A program made the position numbers and the translations under genes. Below the pieces are notes generated by a model, which was not told where the DNA came from, made no database searches, and saw only the letters and a program-made list of their open reading frames with translations. This document shows, piece after piece, positions 32,232-41,940 of a stretch of DNA of 64,000 bases. Each line of letters begins with the position of its first letter. Position 1 is the first letter of the stretch. Source of the stretch: Spirosoma endbachense. GTDB lineage: Bacteria; Bacteroidota; Bacteroidia; Cytophagales; Spirosomataceae. The DNA lies in the NCBI RefSeq assembly GCF_010233585.1, contig NZ_CP045997.1:4653251-4717250 (forward strand). The letters are read 5' to 3'.

Positions 32232-34352
32232 ATGTCAAGTACGACAAAAACGTTTCAGCACGTCAGCTATTTGTGGGACGAAGCCAAAGCGGCAGAACTG
32301 GCCGGCGATGAGGTAGGTCTATTGATTTACCGGTCTAATTTACTCGGTGCTGATTTGCGCCTGACCAACTACGGCGGAGGTAATACCTCCTGCAAAGCAC
32401 TGGCGAAAGATCCGCTTACGGGTCAGGATACCGAAGTGATGTGGGTCAAAGGGTCGGGTGGTGATATCGGCACCCTCAAACGCAGTGGTTTGGCAGCGCT
32501 GTATGTGGATCGCCTTCGCAGCCTGAAAACCATCTATCGGGGTCTTGAATTCGAAGATGAAATGGTTGAGCTCTTCAACCACTGTATTTTTGATCTGGCG
32601 TCGAAAGCGCCATCCATCGATACACCGCTTCACGGGTTTCTACCGTTCAAGCATATCGACCACCTCCACCCTGATGCCGCCATTGCCATTGCAGCTGCAA
32701 AAGATGGCAAACAGATCGTTCAGGACCTCTTCGGCGGTACGCTTGGCTGGGTAGACTGGCAGCGACCAGGTTTCGAATTAGGCCTGCAACTGGAGCAATG
32801 TCTCCAGGAAAATCCGGGTATCCGCGGTATCATGCTGGGTTCGCACGGATTGTTTACCTGGGGTGATACGGCTTATGAAAGCTACGTAAACACGCTGGAA
32901 GTCATTGAACGGTGTGCGGAATACCTCGAAGAAAATTACGGCAAAAAAGGCCCGATTTTCGGCGGACAGAAACTGGAATCTATCGAGAAAGACGCCCGCC
33001 TGAAACAGGCTGCTACCCTCGCTCCGATTCTTCGCGGTTTCTGCTCGAACCAGCAACCCATGATTGGCCATTTTACTGACGATGATCGCGTTCTTCAATT
33101 CATCAACTCGGTAGATCTCGATCGGCTGGCTCCAATGGGAACATCCTGTCCTGATCACTTCCTGCGCACCAAAATCAGCCCGCTCGTTCTGGAACTGGCT
33201 CCCAACGAAGATCTGTCAGACACTAAAGCGGTGAAAGAAAGACTGACGTCGGCGTTTGAGTCGTACCGGGCCATGTACGAGGATTATTACAATACCTGCA
33301 AACACCCAAACAGTCCGGCGATTCGCGATAAAAATCCGGTCGTCATTCTCTATCCGGGAGTCGGTATGTTCACGTTTGCGAAAGACAAGCAGACCGCCCG
33401 CGTAGCCGCCGAATTCTATACGAATGCCATCAACGTGATGCGTGGTGCCGAAGCGGTTTCGGAATATACGTCACTACCCCGTCAGGAAGCGTTCAATATT
33501 GAGTACTGGCTTCTGGAAGAAGCAAAGTTGCAGCGAATGCCAAAACCAAAGCCTCTATCGGGCCGGATCGCGCTCATTACGGGTAGTGCGGGCGGTATTG
33601 GGAAGGCCATTGCCAAACGCTTCCAGGCGGAGGGTGCTGTGGTTGTGATCAATGACAACGACGCCGACCGGCTGAAAGGAGCTGATGATGAGTTCAAACA
33701 GCAGTATGGCAAAGATGCTCATGCCGCTGCCCTGCTGGACGTTACCGATGCCGAAACCATCCGGAAAGCGTATGAAACAGCCGCACTGGCCTTTGGTGGT
33801 GTCGACATTGTCGTTAACTGTGCTGGTCTGTCGATTTCGAAACCGATTGAGGAGCATACCGAAAAAGACTGGGATTTACTGTACGACGTACTCGTTAAAG
33901 GTCAGTTCCTGGTTACCCAGTATGGCGTTGAGATCATGCGTAAACAGGACATTGGTGGCGATGTGCTGAACATTGTCAGCAAGAATGCGCTGGTATCGGG
34001 TCCAAATAACGCGGGTTATGGTTCTGCCAAAGCCGCTCAATTACACCTGAGCCGCCTGAATGCTGCCGAGCTAGGAAAAGATCATATCCGGGTGAACGTC
34101 GTCAACCCCGATGCGGTGATTTCAGACAGTAAAATCTGGGCTGGTGCCTGGGCCGAAGGGCGCGCCAAAGCCTATGGTGTGAAGGTTGAAGAACTGCCTG
34201 CTTACTACGCAAAACGGACATTGTTGAACGAAATCATTTTGCCGGATGATATTGCCAGCGCCTGCTTTGCCTTTGTTGGCGGCCTGCTGAATAAATCGAC
34301 GGGCAACGTGCTGAACGTTGACGGCGGTGTAGCCATGGCGTTTGTTCGATAA
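32232..34352 (+). CDS. rhaEW: Bifunctional rhamnulose-1-phosphate aldolase / lactaldehyde dehydrogenase
   Basis: A 706-residue fusion. Residues about 1-430 are a class II aldolase/adducin domain: NTSCKA near the start, the zinc-ligand cluster in HIDHLHPDAAIAIA, and IMLGSHGLFTWGD. Residues about 440-706 are an SDR with TGSAGGIGKA, VNCAGLSISKP, a serine in NIVSKNALVSG and Tyr/Lys in NAGYGSAKAAQ. This is the RhaEW (B. subtilis YuxG) arrangement. It splits L-rhamnulose-1-phosphate into dihydroxyacetone phosphate and L-lactaldehyde, and oxidises the latter to lactate. rhaI follows after 54 bp containing a hairpin, and a sugar kinase comes after that, confirming the pathway. Confidence 0.95.
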   Translation: MSSTTKTFQHVSYLWDEAKAAELAGDEVGLLIYRSNLLGADLRLTNYGGGNTSCKALAKDPLTGQDTEVMWVKGSGGDIGTLKRSGLAALYVDRLRSLKTIYRGLEFEDEMVELFNHCIFDLASKAPSIDTPLHGFLPFKHIDHLHPDAAIAIAAAKDGKQIVQDLFGGTLGWVDWQRPGFELGLQLEQCLQENPGIRGIMLGSHGLFTWGDTAYESYVNTLEVIERCAEYLEENYGKKGPIFGGQKLESIEKDARLKQAATLAPILRGFCSNQQPMIGHFTDDDRVLQFINSVDLDRLAPMGTSCPDHFLRTKISPLVLELAPNEDLSDTKAVKERLTSAFESYRAMYEDYYNTCKHPNSPAIRDKNPVVILYPGVGMFTFAKDKQTARVAAEFYTNAINVMRGAEAVSEYTSLPRQEAFNIEYWLLEEAKLQRMPKPKPLSGRIALITGSAGGIGKAIAKRFQAEGAVVVINDNDADRLKGADDEFKQQYGKDAHAAALLDVTDAETIRKAYETAALAFGGVDIVVNCAGLSISKPIEEHTEKDWDLLYDVLVKGQFLVTQYGVEIMRKQDIGGDVLNIVSKNALVSGPNNAGYGSAKAAQLHLSRLNAAELGKDHIRVNVVNPDAVISDSKIWAGAWAEGRAKAYGVKVEELPAYYAKRTLLNEIILPDDIASACFAFVGGLLNKSTGNVLNVDGGVAMAFVR

Positions 34353-34354
34353 GG

Positions 34355-34384
34355 TTTTGGTTTACCGAATCCGGTAAACCAAAA
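34355..34384. repeat. Intercistronic hairpin between rhaEW and rhaI
   Basis: Perfect 13-bp arms TTTTGGTTTACCG (34355-34367) and its complement (34372-34384) with a 4-nt loop begin 3 bp after the rhaEW stop codon and end 22 bp before the rhaI start. The A-run after the hairpin is not a terminator tail. It may stabilise or process the polycistronic message. Confidence 0.75.
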
Positions 34385-34406
34385 TCGATTAAACCCTAGT
34401 AACATT

Positions 34407-35681
34407 ATGCAACTCGAATCGTATCAGATAGCTGACCATAATAACAGCCTACAGGAAAGTCATCAGCGCAAGCTGGCCTACTGGACTGAAGAAGTAGCCA
34501 ATGCCGAAACTATTATCGGTAAGTTGATCGATTTTCAGATCGCCATTCCTAGTTGGGCATTAGGTACGGGCGGAACCCGCTTTGGTCGGTTTGCGGGTGG
34601 TGGTGAACCCCGTTCGCTGGAAGAGAAACTCGAAGACATTGGTTTGCTCCATGCCCTGAACCAGTCGAGCGGAGCCATTTCCCTGCACATTCCCTGGGAT
34701 ATTCCAACGGACCCGGAGGCCATCAAACAACTGGCAGCTCAGTATGGCATTCGGTTCGACGCCATGAATTCCAATACGTTTCAGGATCAGCCCGGCCAGC
34801 CCCTCAGTTATAAATTTGGCTCGCTGCAACACGTCGATCCAGCGGTTCGTCAACAGGCCGTTGAGCACAATATCGAGGTAATCCGGCATGGCTTAGCATT
34901 GGGGTCTGACGCATTGACGGTTTGGCTGGCCGATGGTTCCTGCTTTCCTGGTCAGTTGAATTTCCGCAAAGCGTTTGAACGGACGCTCGATAGCCTTCAG
35001 GCTATTTACAAAGCACTGCCCGACGACTGGAAGATGCTGGTCGAATACAAAGCCTACGAACCCAATTTTTATTCGACAACGATTGGTGACTGGGGCTCGT
35101 CCTTTTTGTACGCGACAAAACTGGGGCCGAAAGCGTATACGCTCGTCGATCTGGGCCACCATCTGCCGAATGCCAACATCGAGCAAATCGTTGCCATTCT
35201 GCTGAACGAAAAGAAGTTAGGCGGCTTCCATTTCAACGATTCCAAGTACGGCGATGATGACCTGACGGCTGGCAGTGTAAAACCATACCAGTTGTTTTTG
35301 ATTTTCAACGAACTGGTCGATGGTCTGGATGCACGCGGCCTGAACCATGCGACTAGCCTCGGCTGGATGATCGACGCATCGCACAACGTAAAAGATCCGC
35401 TCGAAGATCTGCTCCAGTCAGTAGAAGCCATTCAGCTTGCCTATGCTCAGGCCTTGCTGGTTGACCGGGTTGCGCTGGAAGAAGCACGGGAAGCCAATGA
35501 TGTCGTTCGGGCGCAGGAAATTCTTCAGGAAGCCTTCCGCACCGACGTTCGGCCGCTCGTAGCCGAGGCCCGTTTGCGGGCTGGTGGTGCCATTCAGCCA
35601 TTGGCTCTATACCGGCAGTTAAACGTTCGGCAGAAGCTCATTGGCGAACGCGGCACCAAAACAATTGCCACAGGACTGTAA
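34407..35681 (+). CDS. rhaI: L-rhamnose isomerase
   Basis: A 424-residue (beta/alpha)8-barrel isomerase of the Pseudomonas-type RhaI group, which converts L-rhamnose to L-rhamnulose with two divalent metals. Recognisable blocks are SWALGTGGTRFGRF near the N terminus, TVWLADGSCFPGQ, metal/substrate segment EYKAYEPNFYSTTIGDWG, LVDLGHHLPNANIEQI and GGFHFNDSKYGDDDLTAGS. Length is as expected for this group, and distinct from E. coli RhaA. It is the second gene of the rhamnose operon. Confidence 0.93.
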   Translation: MQLESYQIADHNNSLQESHQRKLAYWTEEVANAETIIGKLIDFQIAIPSWALGTGGTRFGRFAGGGEPRSLEEKLEDIGLLHALNQSSGAISLHIPWDIPTDPEAIKQLAAQYGIRFDAMNSNTFQDQPGQPLSYKFGSLQHVDPAVRQQAVEHNIEVIRHGLALGSDALTVWLADGSCFPGQLNFRKAFERTLDSLQAIYKALPDDWKMLVEYKAYEPNFYSTTIGDWGSSFLYATKLGPKAYTLVDLGHHLPNANIEQIVAILLNEKKLGGFHFNDSKYGDDDLTAGSVKPYQLFLIFNELVDGLDARGLNHATSLGWMIDASHNVKDPLEDLLQSVEAIQLAYAQALLVDRVALEEAREANDVVRAQEILQEAFRTDVRPLVAEARLRAGGAIQPLALYRQLNVRQKLIGERGTKTIATGL

Positions 35682-35692
35682 GCGAAGCAATA

Positions 35693-35759
35693 TAGCATGT
35701 AGGCTATAGCGTGTATGATTCTTTTGTTTGATATCATACACGCTATAGCCTACATGCTA
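35693..35759. repeat. 67-bp perfect palindrome between rhaI and the sugar kinase
   Basis: Arms 35693-35719 and 35733-35759 are identical inverted repeats over 27 bp with a 13-nt T-rich loop. The arm (TAGCATGTAGGCTATAGCGT...) is unrelated to the other palindromes in the window. It fills almost the whole 104-bp gap between the two genes. Confidence 0.92.
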
Positions 35760-35785
35760 CATTCTATCTAATTTTTCCCTTTCCC

Positions 35786-37183
35786 ATGACCCAAAGGCCT
35801 GTTATCGCCATTTTTGACGTCGGTAAGACAAACAAGAAGCTGTTTCTCTTCAATGAAGACTATGAAATTGTTTGGGAAAAGACGACGCAATTTCCTGAAA
35901 CAACCGACGATGATGGCGATCCCTGCGAAGATGTCATTCAGCTAAGTGACTGGGTACAATCATCGTTGAACGATGTTTTACAATTACCCGAGTTCTCGGT
36001 AAAGGCCGTCAATTTTTCTGCATACGGGGCCAGTTTTGTCCACCTGGGTGCCGATGGGCAAACGGTTGGGTACTTATATAATTACCTCAAGCCTTTTCCG
36101 GCAGCTATCCGGCAGCAATTTTACGACACCTACGGAACCCAGAGCGATCTATCCCAACAAACGGCTTCACCAGCGCTGGATAGCCTGAACTCTGGCCTGA
36201 TGCTGTACAGGCTCAAGTATGATAAGCCCGAGCTATACGAACGCATCCGTTATTCGCTTCATTTACCGCAATTTGTGAGCTATCTCATTTCCGGAAAGTG
36301 TTTCTCGGACTTGACCAGCATTGGCTGTCATACCATGTTGTGGGATTTTCAGCGAAACGATTATCACCAGTGGGTTCTGAATGAAGGCATTGACCAGATT
36401 CTCGCTCCTACATTCCCGTCCGATAGTGTCATTAGCCCGGAAGAACTCAATCGGCCTTATCCGGTCGGCATCGGTCTGCACGATAGTTCGGCGGCTCTTA
36501 TTCCGTATCTGGCGTCGTTTCGTGAACCCTTTATTCTGATTTCGACGGGCACCTGGTCGATTAGCATGAATCCGTTCAATGCCAGTCCCGTTACACCCGA
36601 AGAGTTGCAGTATGACTGTTTGTGTTTTCTGCATTACAAAGGTCAGCCCGTGAAGGCATCGCGCTTATTTGCCGGTTATGAACACGAACAGCAAACCAAA
36701 CGATTGGCCGAGCATTTCAAAACGCCCGCTGATTACTACAAAACGGTTGCATATGATCCCCTGCTGATCCAGTCGCTCAGGATGCACCGACCCGACGCTG
36801 GAACCAACTTCGATCTGGTAAAAAACCCGCCCATGCAGGAGTCGTTGTTTGGCCACCGGAATCTGTCTCATTTTCAGAACTACGAAGAAGCCTACCATCA
36901 GCTTATGCTGGATCTGGTTGCCCAACAATTGATTTCAACGGATCTGGTGCTGGAAAACTCACCCGTCAAGCGGCTATTCGTGGATGGAGGATTCAGCAAG
37001 AACCCAATTTATATGTCATTGCTGGCAGCCGCCTTTCCGCAAACCGAAGTCTTTGCCGCGTCGGTGGCCCAGGCAACGGCGCTGGGGGCAGCCCTGTCTA
37101 TTCACCAGCACTGGAACACGAAGGCTATTCCTGCCGAAATTGTTGATCTGAAGTTATATTCAACAGATTCCGTGGCCATTTAA
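35786..37183 (+). CDS. FGGY-family carbohydrate kinase, probable rhamnulokinase
   Basis: A 465-residue sugar kinase of the FGGY/ASKHA fold. Phosphate-1 loop is in VIAIFDVGKTNKKLFLF (residues 6-22), a mid-protein substrate region in SIGCHTMLWDF, the phosphate-2 block in LISTGTWSISMNPF, and the adenosine loop in LFVDGGFSKNPIYMSLLAA. The C-terminal SVAQATALGAAL is typical. It differs from the E. coli RhaB subgroup in its first motif, but its place after rhaEW and rhaI makes L-rhamnulose the most likely substrate. L-fuculose or another ketose is the alternative. Confidence 0.88.
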   Translation: MTQRPVIAIFDVGKTNKKLFLFNEDYEIVWEKTTQFPETTDDDGDPCEDVIQLSDWVQSSLNDVLQLPEFSVKAVNFSAYGASFVHLGADGQTVGYLYNYLKPFPAAIRQQFYDTYGTQSDLSQQTASPALDSLNSGLMLYRLKYDKPELYERIRYSLHLPQFVSYLISGKCFSDLTSIGCHTMLWDFQRNDYHQWVLNEGIDQILAPTFPSDSVISPEELNRPYPVGIGLHDSSAALIPYLASFREPFILISTGTWSISMNPFNASPVTPEELQYDCLCFLHYKGQPVKASRLFAGYEHEQQTKRLAEHFKTPADYYKTVAYDPLLIQSLRMHRPDAGTNFDLVKNPPMQESLFGHRNLSHFQNYEEAYHQLMLDLVAQQLISTDLVLENSPVKRLFVDGGFSKNPIYMSLLAAAFPQTEVFAASVAQATALGAALSIHQHWNTKAIPAEIVDLKLYSTDSVAI

Positions 37184-37323
37184 CCCGGAATTTGTTCTGA
37201 TTTTCGAGATTTCATAAGCTCCTTTTGGGATACGAAGGCCTCTACCCGTACTTGGCGAACCGGAGGCTTTCGTATCTCTTTTGTGCTTTTCGTGACCAAA
37301 CTCTTCATCTCATTCAAACACCT

Positions 37324-39363
37324 ATGAACGTACCATTTCGCTTTAGCCGAGTACTTCTGTTCGTGCTCGGTTTTGTTGGCAAAGCCCCACAACTTCAGGC
37401 GCGGATTGTTCGGATTGAAATTACCAGTGTTCAATCGCCAACGTTCGAGGGGAAGGTCTTTGGAAAGGTGGGCGTTTACGAGAAATTACGGGGAAAAGCC
37501 TATGGCGAACTAGATCCGACGGCTCCACAAAATGCCGTCATTACCGACATCCAGCTAGCTCCTCGCAATGCCAGAGGGAAAGTGGAGTATGTAATGGACA
37601 TTTACATCCTGAAGCCGATCAATCTGGCCAATGGCAACCATAAACTCTTTCTGGAAGTCAATAATCGTGGCGGGAAATTGTTCGGCGGTTTCAACAACAG
37701 CAGTGGTGGCAATGATCCTACCACAGCCGCACACGCGGGCGATGGCTTTTTGATGAACAGGGGCTACACAATCGCGTGGAACGGTTGGGACCCCTCGGCT
37801 TCAGCCGCCAATAATAACCTGACAATCAGCGCTCCGACTGTCAGGAACCCGGACGGTTCACCGATCACGGGGCCATCCTACGAATACATCGTTTTCGACG
37901 ATAAACCGTCAACAACATATTCGCTCGCTTATCCAGCAACCACGTTGAACACCGCACAGGCAACCCTCACCGTGCGCGACCATTTGCAGGACTCGCCTAC
38001 TGTTATTCCGGCAGGAGGCTGGGAGTATGTCAATGAGCGTACGATCCGGTTGTTGCCCGCCGGAACGACTTTCCGGCAAAGTGCGATTTATGAATTTGTC
38101 TATCCGGCCCGCGATCCCATTGCGGCCGGAATTGGTTTTGCGGCCACGCGTGATTTTGTCTCGTTCTTACGGTACGCAAGAGCCGACGATTTTGGCAACG
38201 TTAATCCACTGGCTGGCGATTTGCAGTATACCTTCTCGTACGCCGTTTCGCAACCGGCCCGCTATTTAAATGACTTTCAGACCCTTGGCTTCAATGCCGA
38301 TGAAAATAACCGGCGGGTCATCGATGGCATCGAAAACTGGCTGGGCGGTGGCAGTGGTATTGGGCTGAACGTTCGGTTTGCCCAACCCTCACGAACCGAG
38401 CGTAATCGGCAAAACCACCTTTATCCGGAAGGCGTTTTTCCATTTGCCTATCCCGTTACCAAGGACCCATTTACGGGGAAAACGGGAGGACGGATAGCCG
38501 CCTGTTCAACCAGCCATACGTGCCCCAACGTTTTCGAAATCAATTCGGCCAACGAATATTGGGTAAAAGCGGCTTCGCTACTGCATACCGATGCCACAGG
38601 AAATGACCTGCCAGACCCGGAAAATGTTCGTTTCTTCCTCGTATCAGGTGCCCAGCATGGTGCGGGCAATGTGAATAACCGTGGTTTATGCCAGCAATTC
38701 CAGAATCCTACGAATGCCGAACCAATGCTACGGGCTCTGTTTATTGCCCTGGACGACTGGGTAACGAAAGGCACTCCTCCGCCCAAAAGTGAAGTTCCCC
38801 GGCGATCAACGGGCACGGCAGTTGTCGCCAATGCTCATCAGAATTGGCAAACCGGACAGATTGCACAGGAAGCACTCGGCTGGCCTACGATTCCGGGCGT
38901 GACGTATACGGGCCTCATCACCACTCGCTACCAGCTTGATTTTGGTTCTTCGTTTGGACACGGAATCATGAGCCAGTATCCGCCCAGTATCGGTGAGCGG
39001 CCTGTTTACATAAACTTTGTTTCTAAGGTTGATCAGGATGGGAATGAGATAGCCGGGATTCGGTTGCCACCCGTTGCCGCGCCCATCGCTACAACAACGG
39101 GTTGGGCGCTGCGTCGGGCTGGTTACGGTGAAAATGAAGGCTGCGAAGGAGCCGGTCAGTATATTCCTTTTAAATCAACACAAGCCGAACGGCTGTCGGT
39201 CAATGATCCTCGCTTATCGTTACTGGAGCGTTACCAGACACACGATGGCTACGTGAAAGCAGTGGAGAAAGCAGCCAGAAAACTAGCCGAGCAACGTTTT
39301 TTGCTACAGGACGATGTCGAGCTGTATATTCATACCGCAGCGGCAAGTAACGTGTTGAAGTAG
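37324..39363 (+). CDS. Large secreted alpha/beta-hydrolase-domain protein (PF20091-like)
   Basis: From the ATG at 37324 the protein has 679 residues and a signal peptide (VLLFVLGFVGKAPQLQA); a TTG at 37225 would add 33 residues that hide it. The sequence matches the large alpha/beta-hydrolase domain family common in soil bacteria: TSVQSPTFEGKVFGKVGVYEKLRGKAYGELD at the start, LEVNNRGGKLFGGFNN, FVSFLRYARADD, and RRVIDGIENWLGGGSG, with VSGAQHGAGN likely holding the catalytic histidine. The usual GXSXG serine is not obvious; the family's activity is little known. It may be the last gene of the rhamnose operon (140 bp gap). Confidence 0.75.
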   Translation: MNVPFRFSRVLLFVLGFVGKAPQLQARIVRIEITSVQSPTFEGKVFGKVGVYEKLRGKAYGELDPTAPQNAVITDIQLAPRNARGKVEYVMDIYILKPINLANGNHKLFLEVNNRGGKLFGGFNNSSGGNDPTTAAHAGDGFLMNRGYTIAWNGWDPSASAANNNLTISAPTVRNPDGSPITGPSYEYIVFDDKPSTTYSLAYPATTLNTAQATLTVRDHLQDSPTVIPAGGWEYVNERTIRLLPAGTTFRQSAIYEFVYPARDPIAAGIGFAATRDFVSFLRYARADDFGNVNPLAGDLQYTFSYAVSQPARYLNDFQTLGFNADENNRRVIDGIENWLGGGSGIGLNVRFAQPSRTERNRQNHLYPEGVFPFAYPVTKDPFTGKTGGRIAACSTSHTCPNVFEINSANEYWVKAASLLHTDATGNDLPDPENVRFFLVSGAQHGAGNVNNRGLCQQFQNPTNAEPMLRALFIALDDWVTKGTPPPKSEVPRRSTGTAVVANAHQNWQTGQIAQEALGWPTIPGVTYTGLITTRYQLDFGSSFGHGIMSQYPPSIGERPVYINFVSKVDQDGNEIAGIRLPPVAAPIATTTGWALRRAGYGENEGCEGAGQYIPFKSTQAERLSVNDPRLSLLERYQTHDGYVKAVEKAARKLAEQRFLLQDDVELYIHTAAASNVLK

Positions 39364-39388
39364 GAGGCATCAGAAAACGAACCGGTAC

Positions 39389-40039
39389 TTATTGGCAAAG
39401 CTCGTTATAAGCGGCAACCATTTCGCCAAATTGATTCCAGTCGCGACGGGTGGCTATCGGGTAGTTACGGATGAAAGTTGGGCAATCGCCAAACAGTTTT
39501 TCGTGAACAGCTTCCAGATCACCACGCCTTGCAAGCACCGGTTCCTGCCCGTTTTTTAGAACAATGTAGCTCAACTCCTGCCGATTACTTTCCAGAACGA
39601 AATTCCCGAATGTATACTCGGTTGTTTTCTTCCAGCCCGATACATCGAAATAAAGCGCCACTCGTCCTTCCAACGGGCTCAGGCGTTCCAGTAACATCGG
39701 CTTATTGCTTCGTCGTGGATTGGGCACCCGTTCAAAAATAACCATTTCCCGGTCACGTGAAATATACCCGCTCGAATAAGCGAAATCAGGAATGCGCTGT
39801 GCAATAAGACGAAGATCATCGCCTTTCAGTTTGGTTTTAGCCTTGTCGGCATTGCGGAAAATGACACCAGCCGGTGAATCATTTACGAGTGTTCCAATGC
39901 GCATTTCTCCCCGGATCGTATCGTTCGTCATCGTGACGACGTATCCATCAGTCCACATCGTGATGGCACCCACTGGTATATACTGGGCCAGGCCAAGGGA
40001 ACTCTGCAGCAGGATAATAAGTACAGTTAAAATTTTCAT
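39389..40039 (-). CDS. Unrecognised secreted protein
   Basis: A 216-residue protein with a signal peptide (MKILTVLIILLQSSLGLAQ). The first 100 mature residues are beta-rich (GYVVTMTNDTIRGEMRIGT, GVIFRNADKAKTKLKGDDLRLI), a pattern seen in many uncharacterised Bacteroidota proteins that begin with a 'nDTi.G.i' motif. The C-terminal part has two cysteines (GDCPTFIRNYP and NELCQ) that may form a disulfide. No catalytic motif is seen. It is co-oriented with the phosphatase gene 131 bp away, and convergent with the large hydrolase. Confidence 0.7.
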   Translation of the reverse strand: MKILTVLIILLQSSLGLAQYIPVGAITMWTDGYVVTMTNDTIRGEMRIGTLVNDSPAGVIFRNADKAKTKLKGDDLRLIAQRIPDFAYSSGYISRDREMVIFERVPNPRRSNKPMLLERLSPLEGRVALYFDVSGWKKTTEYTFGNFVLESNRQELSYIVLKNGQEPVLARRGDLEAVHEKLFGDCPTFIRNYPIATRRDWNQFGEMVAAYNELCQ

Positions 40040-40170
40040 TCTGGTCGCTGATCGTTTGTGGCAACGAAGCTACCAGCACCGGATTGTTTCTGATAAACAA
40101 TTCTGATTGAACCGTCAAATAGGGCGTTTGAACTGGATCGAAGGCCGTTTATGACCCCTGAAGAACTGCC

Positions 40171-41940
40171 TTATAGCTTGAAATTCATTCGGGCGAGCAC
40201 CTGCGATCCAACACGCGCAATGAACAGATAGTCACCAGGAACCGTAAGGTTAATCTGCTCATTGACTTCGGCGGTGTTGACGTATTGTTTCTCGAAGATG
40301 ACAAGCCCCTGATTATCGGTCACGTGCAAATCAATAGTCTGGGGAGCGGGAATCGACACCTTAATGGCCGTTGCTCCTGTGGTAGGGTTTGGATTGATCG
40401 TCAGTTGTCCCTCAAACTTCAGGTTCGTATCCGTCGAATTGTCGACATCGACTGTAAAAACATCCGTTAAACAACCAGACTGATCGGTGACGGTATAGGT
40501 TGTTGACACCGCGGGCGACACACTGACGGTTCGGCTGGTTTGCCCGGAATTCCACGTATAATTTCCGGGCCATGAAGCCGCCAGTGTCAGCGGTTTATCG
40601 GGAATTGTCAGGAAATAACGGCGCTGGCTAACCTTTTTAAAAACGGTGAATTTGTCTCGTACGGTTCCATCGGCAGCCAACCACTGTGCATCGAGTCGAT
40701 TGTCGTTTACATCGATCAGCATTGAACCGCCCACCTGATTATCCGAATAAACCATAGCCTGGTGCGGATAACCAACCGACTGCCCACCCAGTTGCCCACC
40801 GCTGCCACTGACCACATAGATCGTACCGGCCTGTTTGTTGATTATCGGGCAGGAATTGGGCGAACCATCATACCGGGCATTGCTTGTCGATACAGCATGC
40901 TGGTTTAGATCGAATGTATTGGCCTGACCATAATGTCCTTTCATGAGATAGCTGCGCTCATAAAGATGGCTATGCCCTGATAAGACCAGATCGACCTGAT
41001 ACTGCTCCAGGATAGGAAGCAGTTGCTGGCGTATCTGAATTAAATCGTTTTCGGTATCCGAATTATGCGAGCCTTTGGTGTAGGGCGGATGGTGAAAAAA
41101 AACAATTGTCCAGGGCTGATGATTAGCGGCTAAATCGCTGACAAGCCATTGCGCCTGCCGACCCGCCGGATCGTAGAGTCGTGAACCATCATTTCCTTCA
41201 GAATCCAGCGAAACGAAATGAATATTCGCATAATTGAACGAATAGTTGAGTTTCGATCCGGAAGGCACCCCACCAGCTTCGGCCTGCTGCGGAACACTGA
41301 CCAGATTGAAATAGTCAATATTTAAATTGTTGGGGTTATCGATGTATTCATGGTTCCCCGGTGTAGACCAGACCGGAACATGCTTCAAAATATCGGTATA
41401 GATATCAAAGAGGTTTTGCTGGTACTGCGCGTCAAATCCCTGATTATAAGCATTATCGCCCAGCCAGAGCCAGATATCGGCGGGATGGCTTTGCGCGGCT
41501 TGCCGGTAGTGATTTAAAACGGCATTTTGGTTGGCATTGGCCGTACCAACGCCAAAATCGCCCAGCGCCCAGATACGGACAGGAACCGTAGACCCTGAAG
41601 TTGGTGATGTTTGAAAATACTGATCACTGGAGGTCATTAAATCACCCGCCGACGAGCCGATGGCATAATAATAACGACTCGCCGGTTGTAAGCCGGTTAG
41701 TGTAACAATGTGCTCAGTCGTTGCAGTGGGATCGGTAGTTTCCTGATTAAGCTGACCGGCGTTACTACCAAAGCGAACGCGGCTGTTGGTCGGTTGATCG
41801 GTACGCCAGCGAATCGTTATGCCCGTTGGTGTAACCGTCTGCAGATAAGGTGAACGCGTAACGGTTTGCGCCACCGAAGCCGTTACAACCACTGTCAGGC
41901 TGACAATCCAAATGACATGAAGGAGAGTTAGACGGATCAT
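40171..41940 (-). CDS. Purple acid phosphatase-like metallophosphoesterase with type IX sorting tail
   Basis: A 589-residue secreted protein. A signal peptide (residues 1-25) precedes an N-terminal fibronectin-III-like purple-acid-phosphatase domain (RSPYLQTVTPTGITIRW, about 29-110). The metallophosphoesterase domain has ALGDFG (Asp128), LGDNAY (Asp162), PGNHEY (Asn197-His198) and LSGHSHLYERS. After a Thr/Ser-rich module (about 430-500) the last 75 residues (INPNPTTGATAI, then IDLHVTDNQG, ending ARMNFKL) are a type A C-terminal type IX secretion signal. The enzyme is thus likely exported and surface-attached, releasing phosphate from organic esters. Confidence 0.92.
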   Translation of the reverse strand: MIRLTLLHVIWIVSLTVVVTASVAQTVTRSPYLQTVTPTGITIRWRTDQPTNSRVRFGSNAGQLNQETTDPTATTEHIVTLTGLQPASRYYYAIGSSAGDLMTSSDQYFQTSPTSGSTVPVRIWALGDFGVGTANANQNAVLNHYRQAAQSHPADIWLWLGDNAYNQGFDAQYQQNLFDIYTDILKHVPVWSTPGNHEYIDNPNNLNIDYFNLVSVPQQAEAGGVPSGSKLNYSFNYANIHFVSLDSEGNDGSRLYDPAGRQAQWLVSDLAANHQPWTIVFFHHPPYTKGSHNSDTENDLIQIRQQLLPILEQYQVDLVLSGHSHLYERSYLMKGHYGQANTFDLNQHAVSTSNARYDGSPNSCPIINKQAGTIYVVSGSGGQLGGQSVGYPHQAMVYSDNQVGGSMLIDVNDNRLDAQWLAADGTVRDKFTVFKKVSQRRYFLTIPDKPLTLAASWPGNYTWNSGQTSRTVSVSPAVSTTYTVTDQSGCLTDVFTVDVDNSTDTNLKFEGQLTINPNPTTGATAIKVSIPAPQTIDLHVTDNQGLVIFEKQYVNTAEVNEQINLTVPGDYLFIARVGSQVLARMNFKL

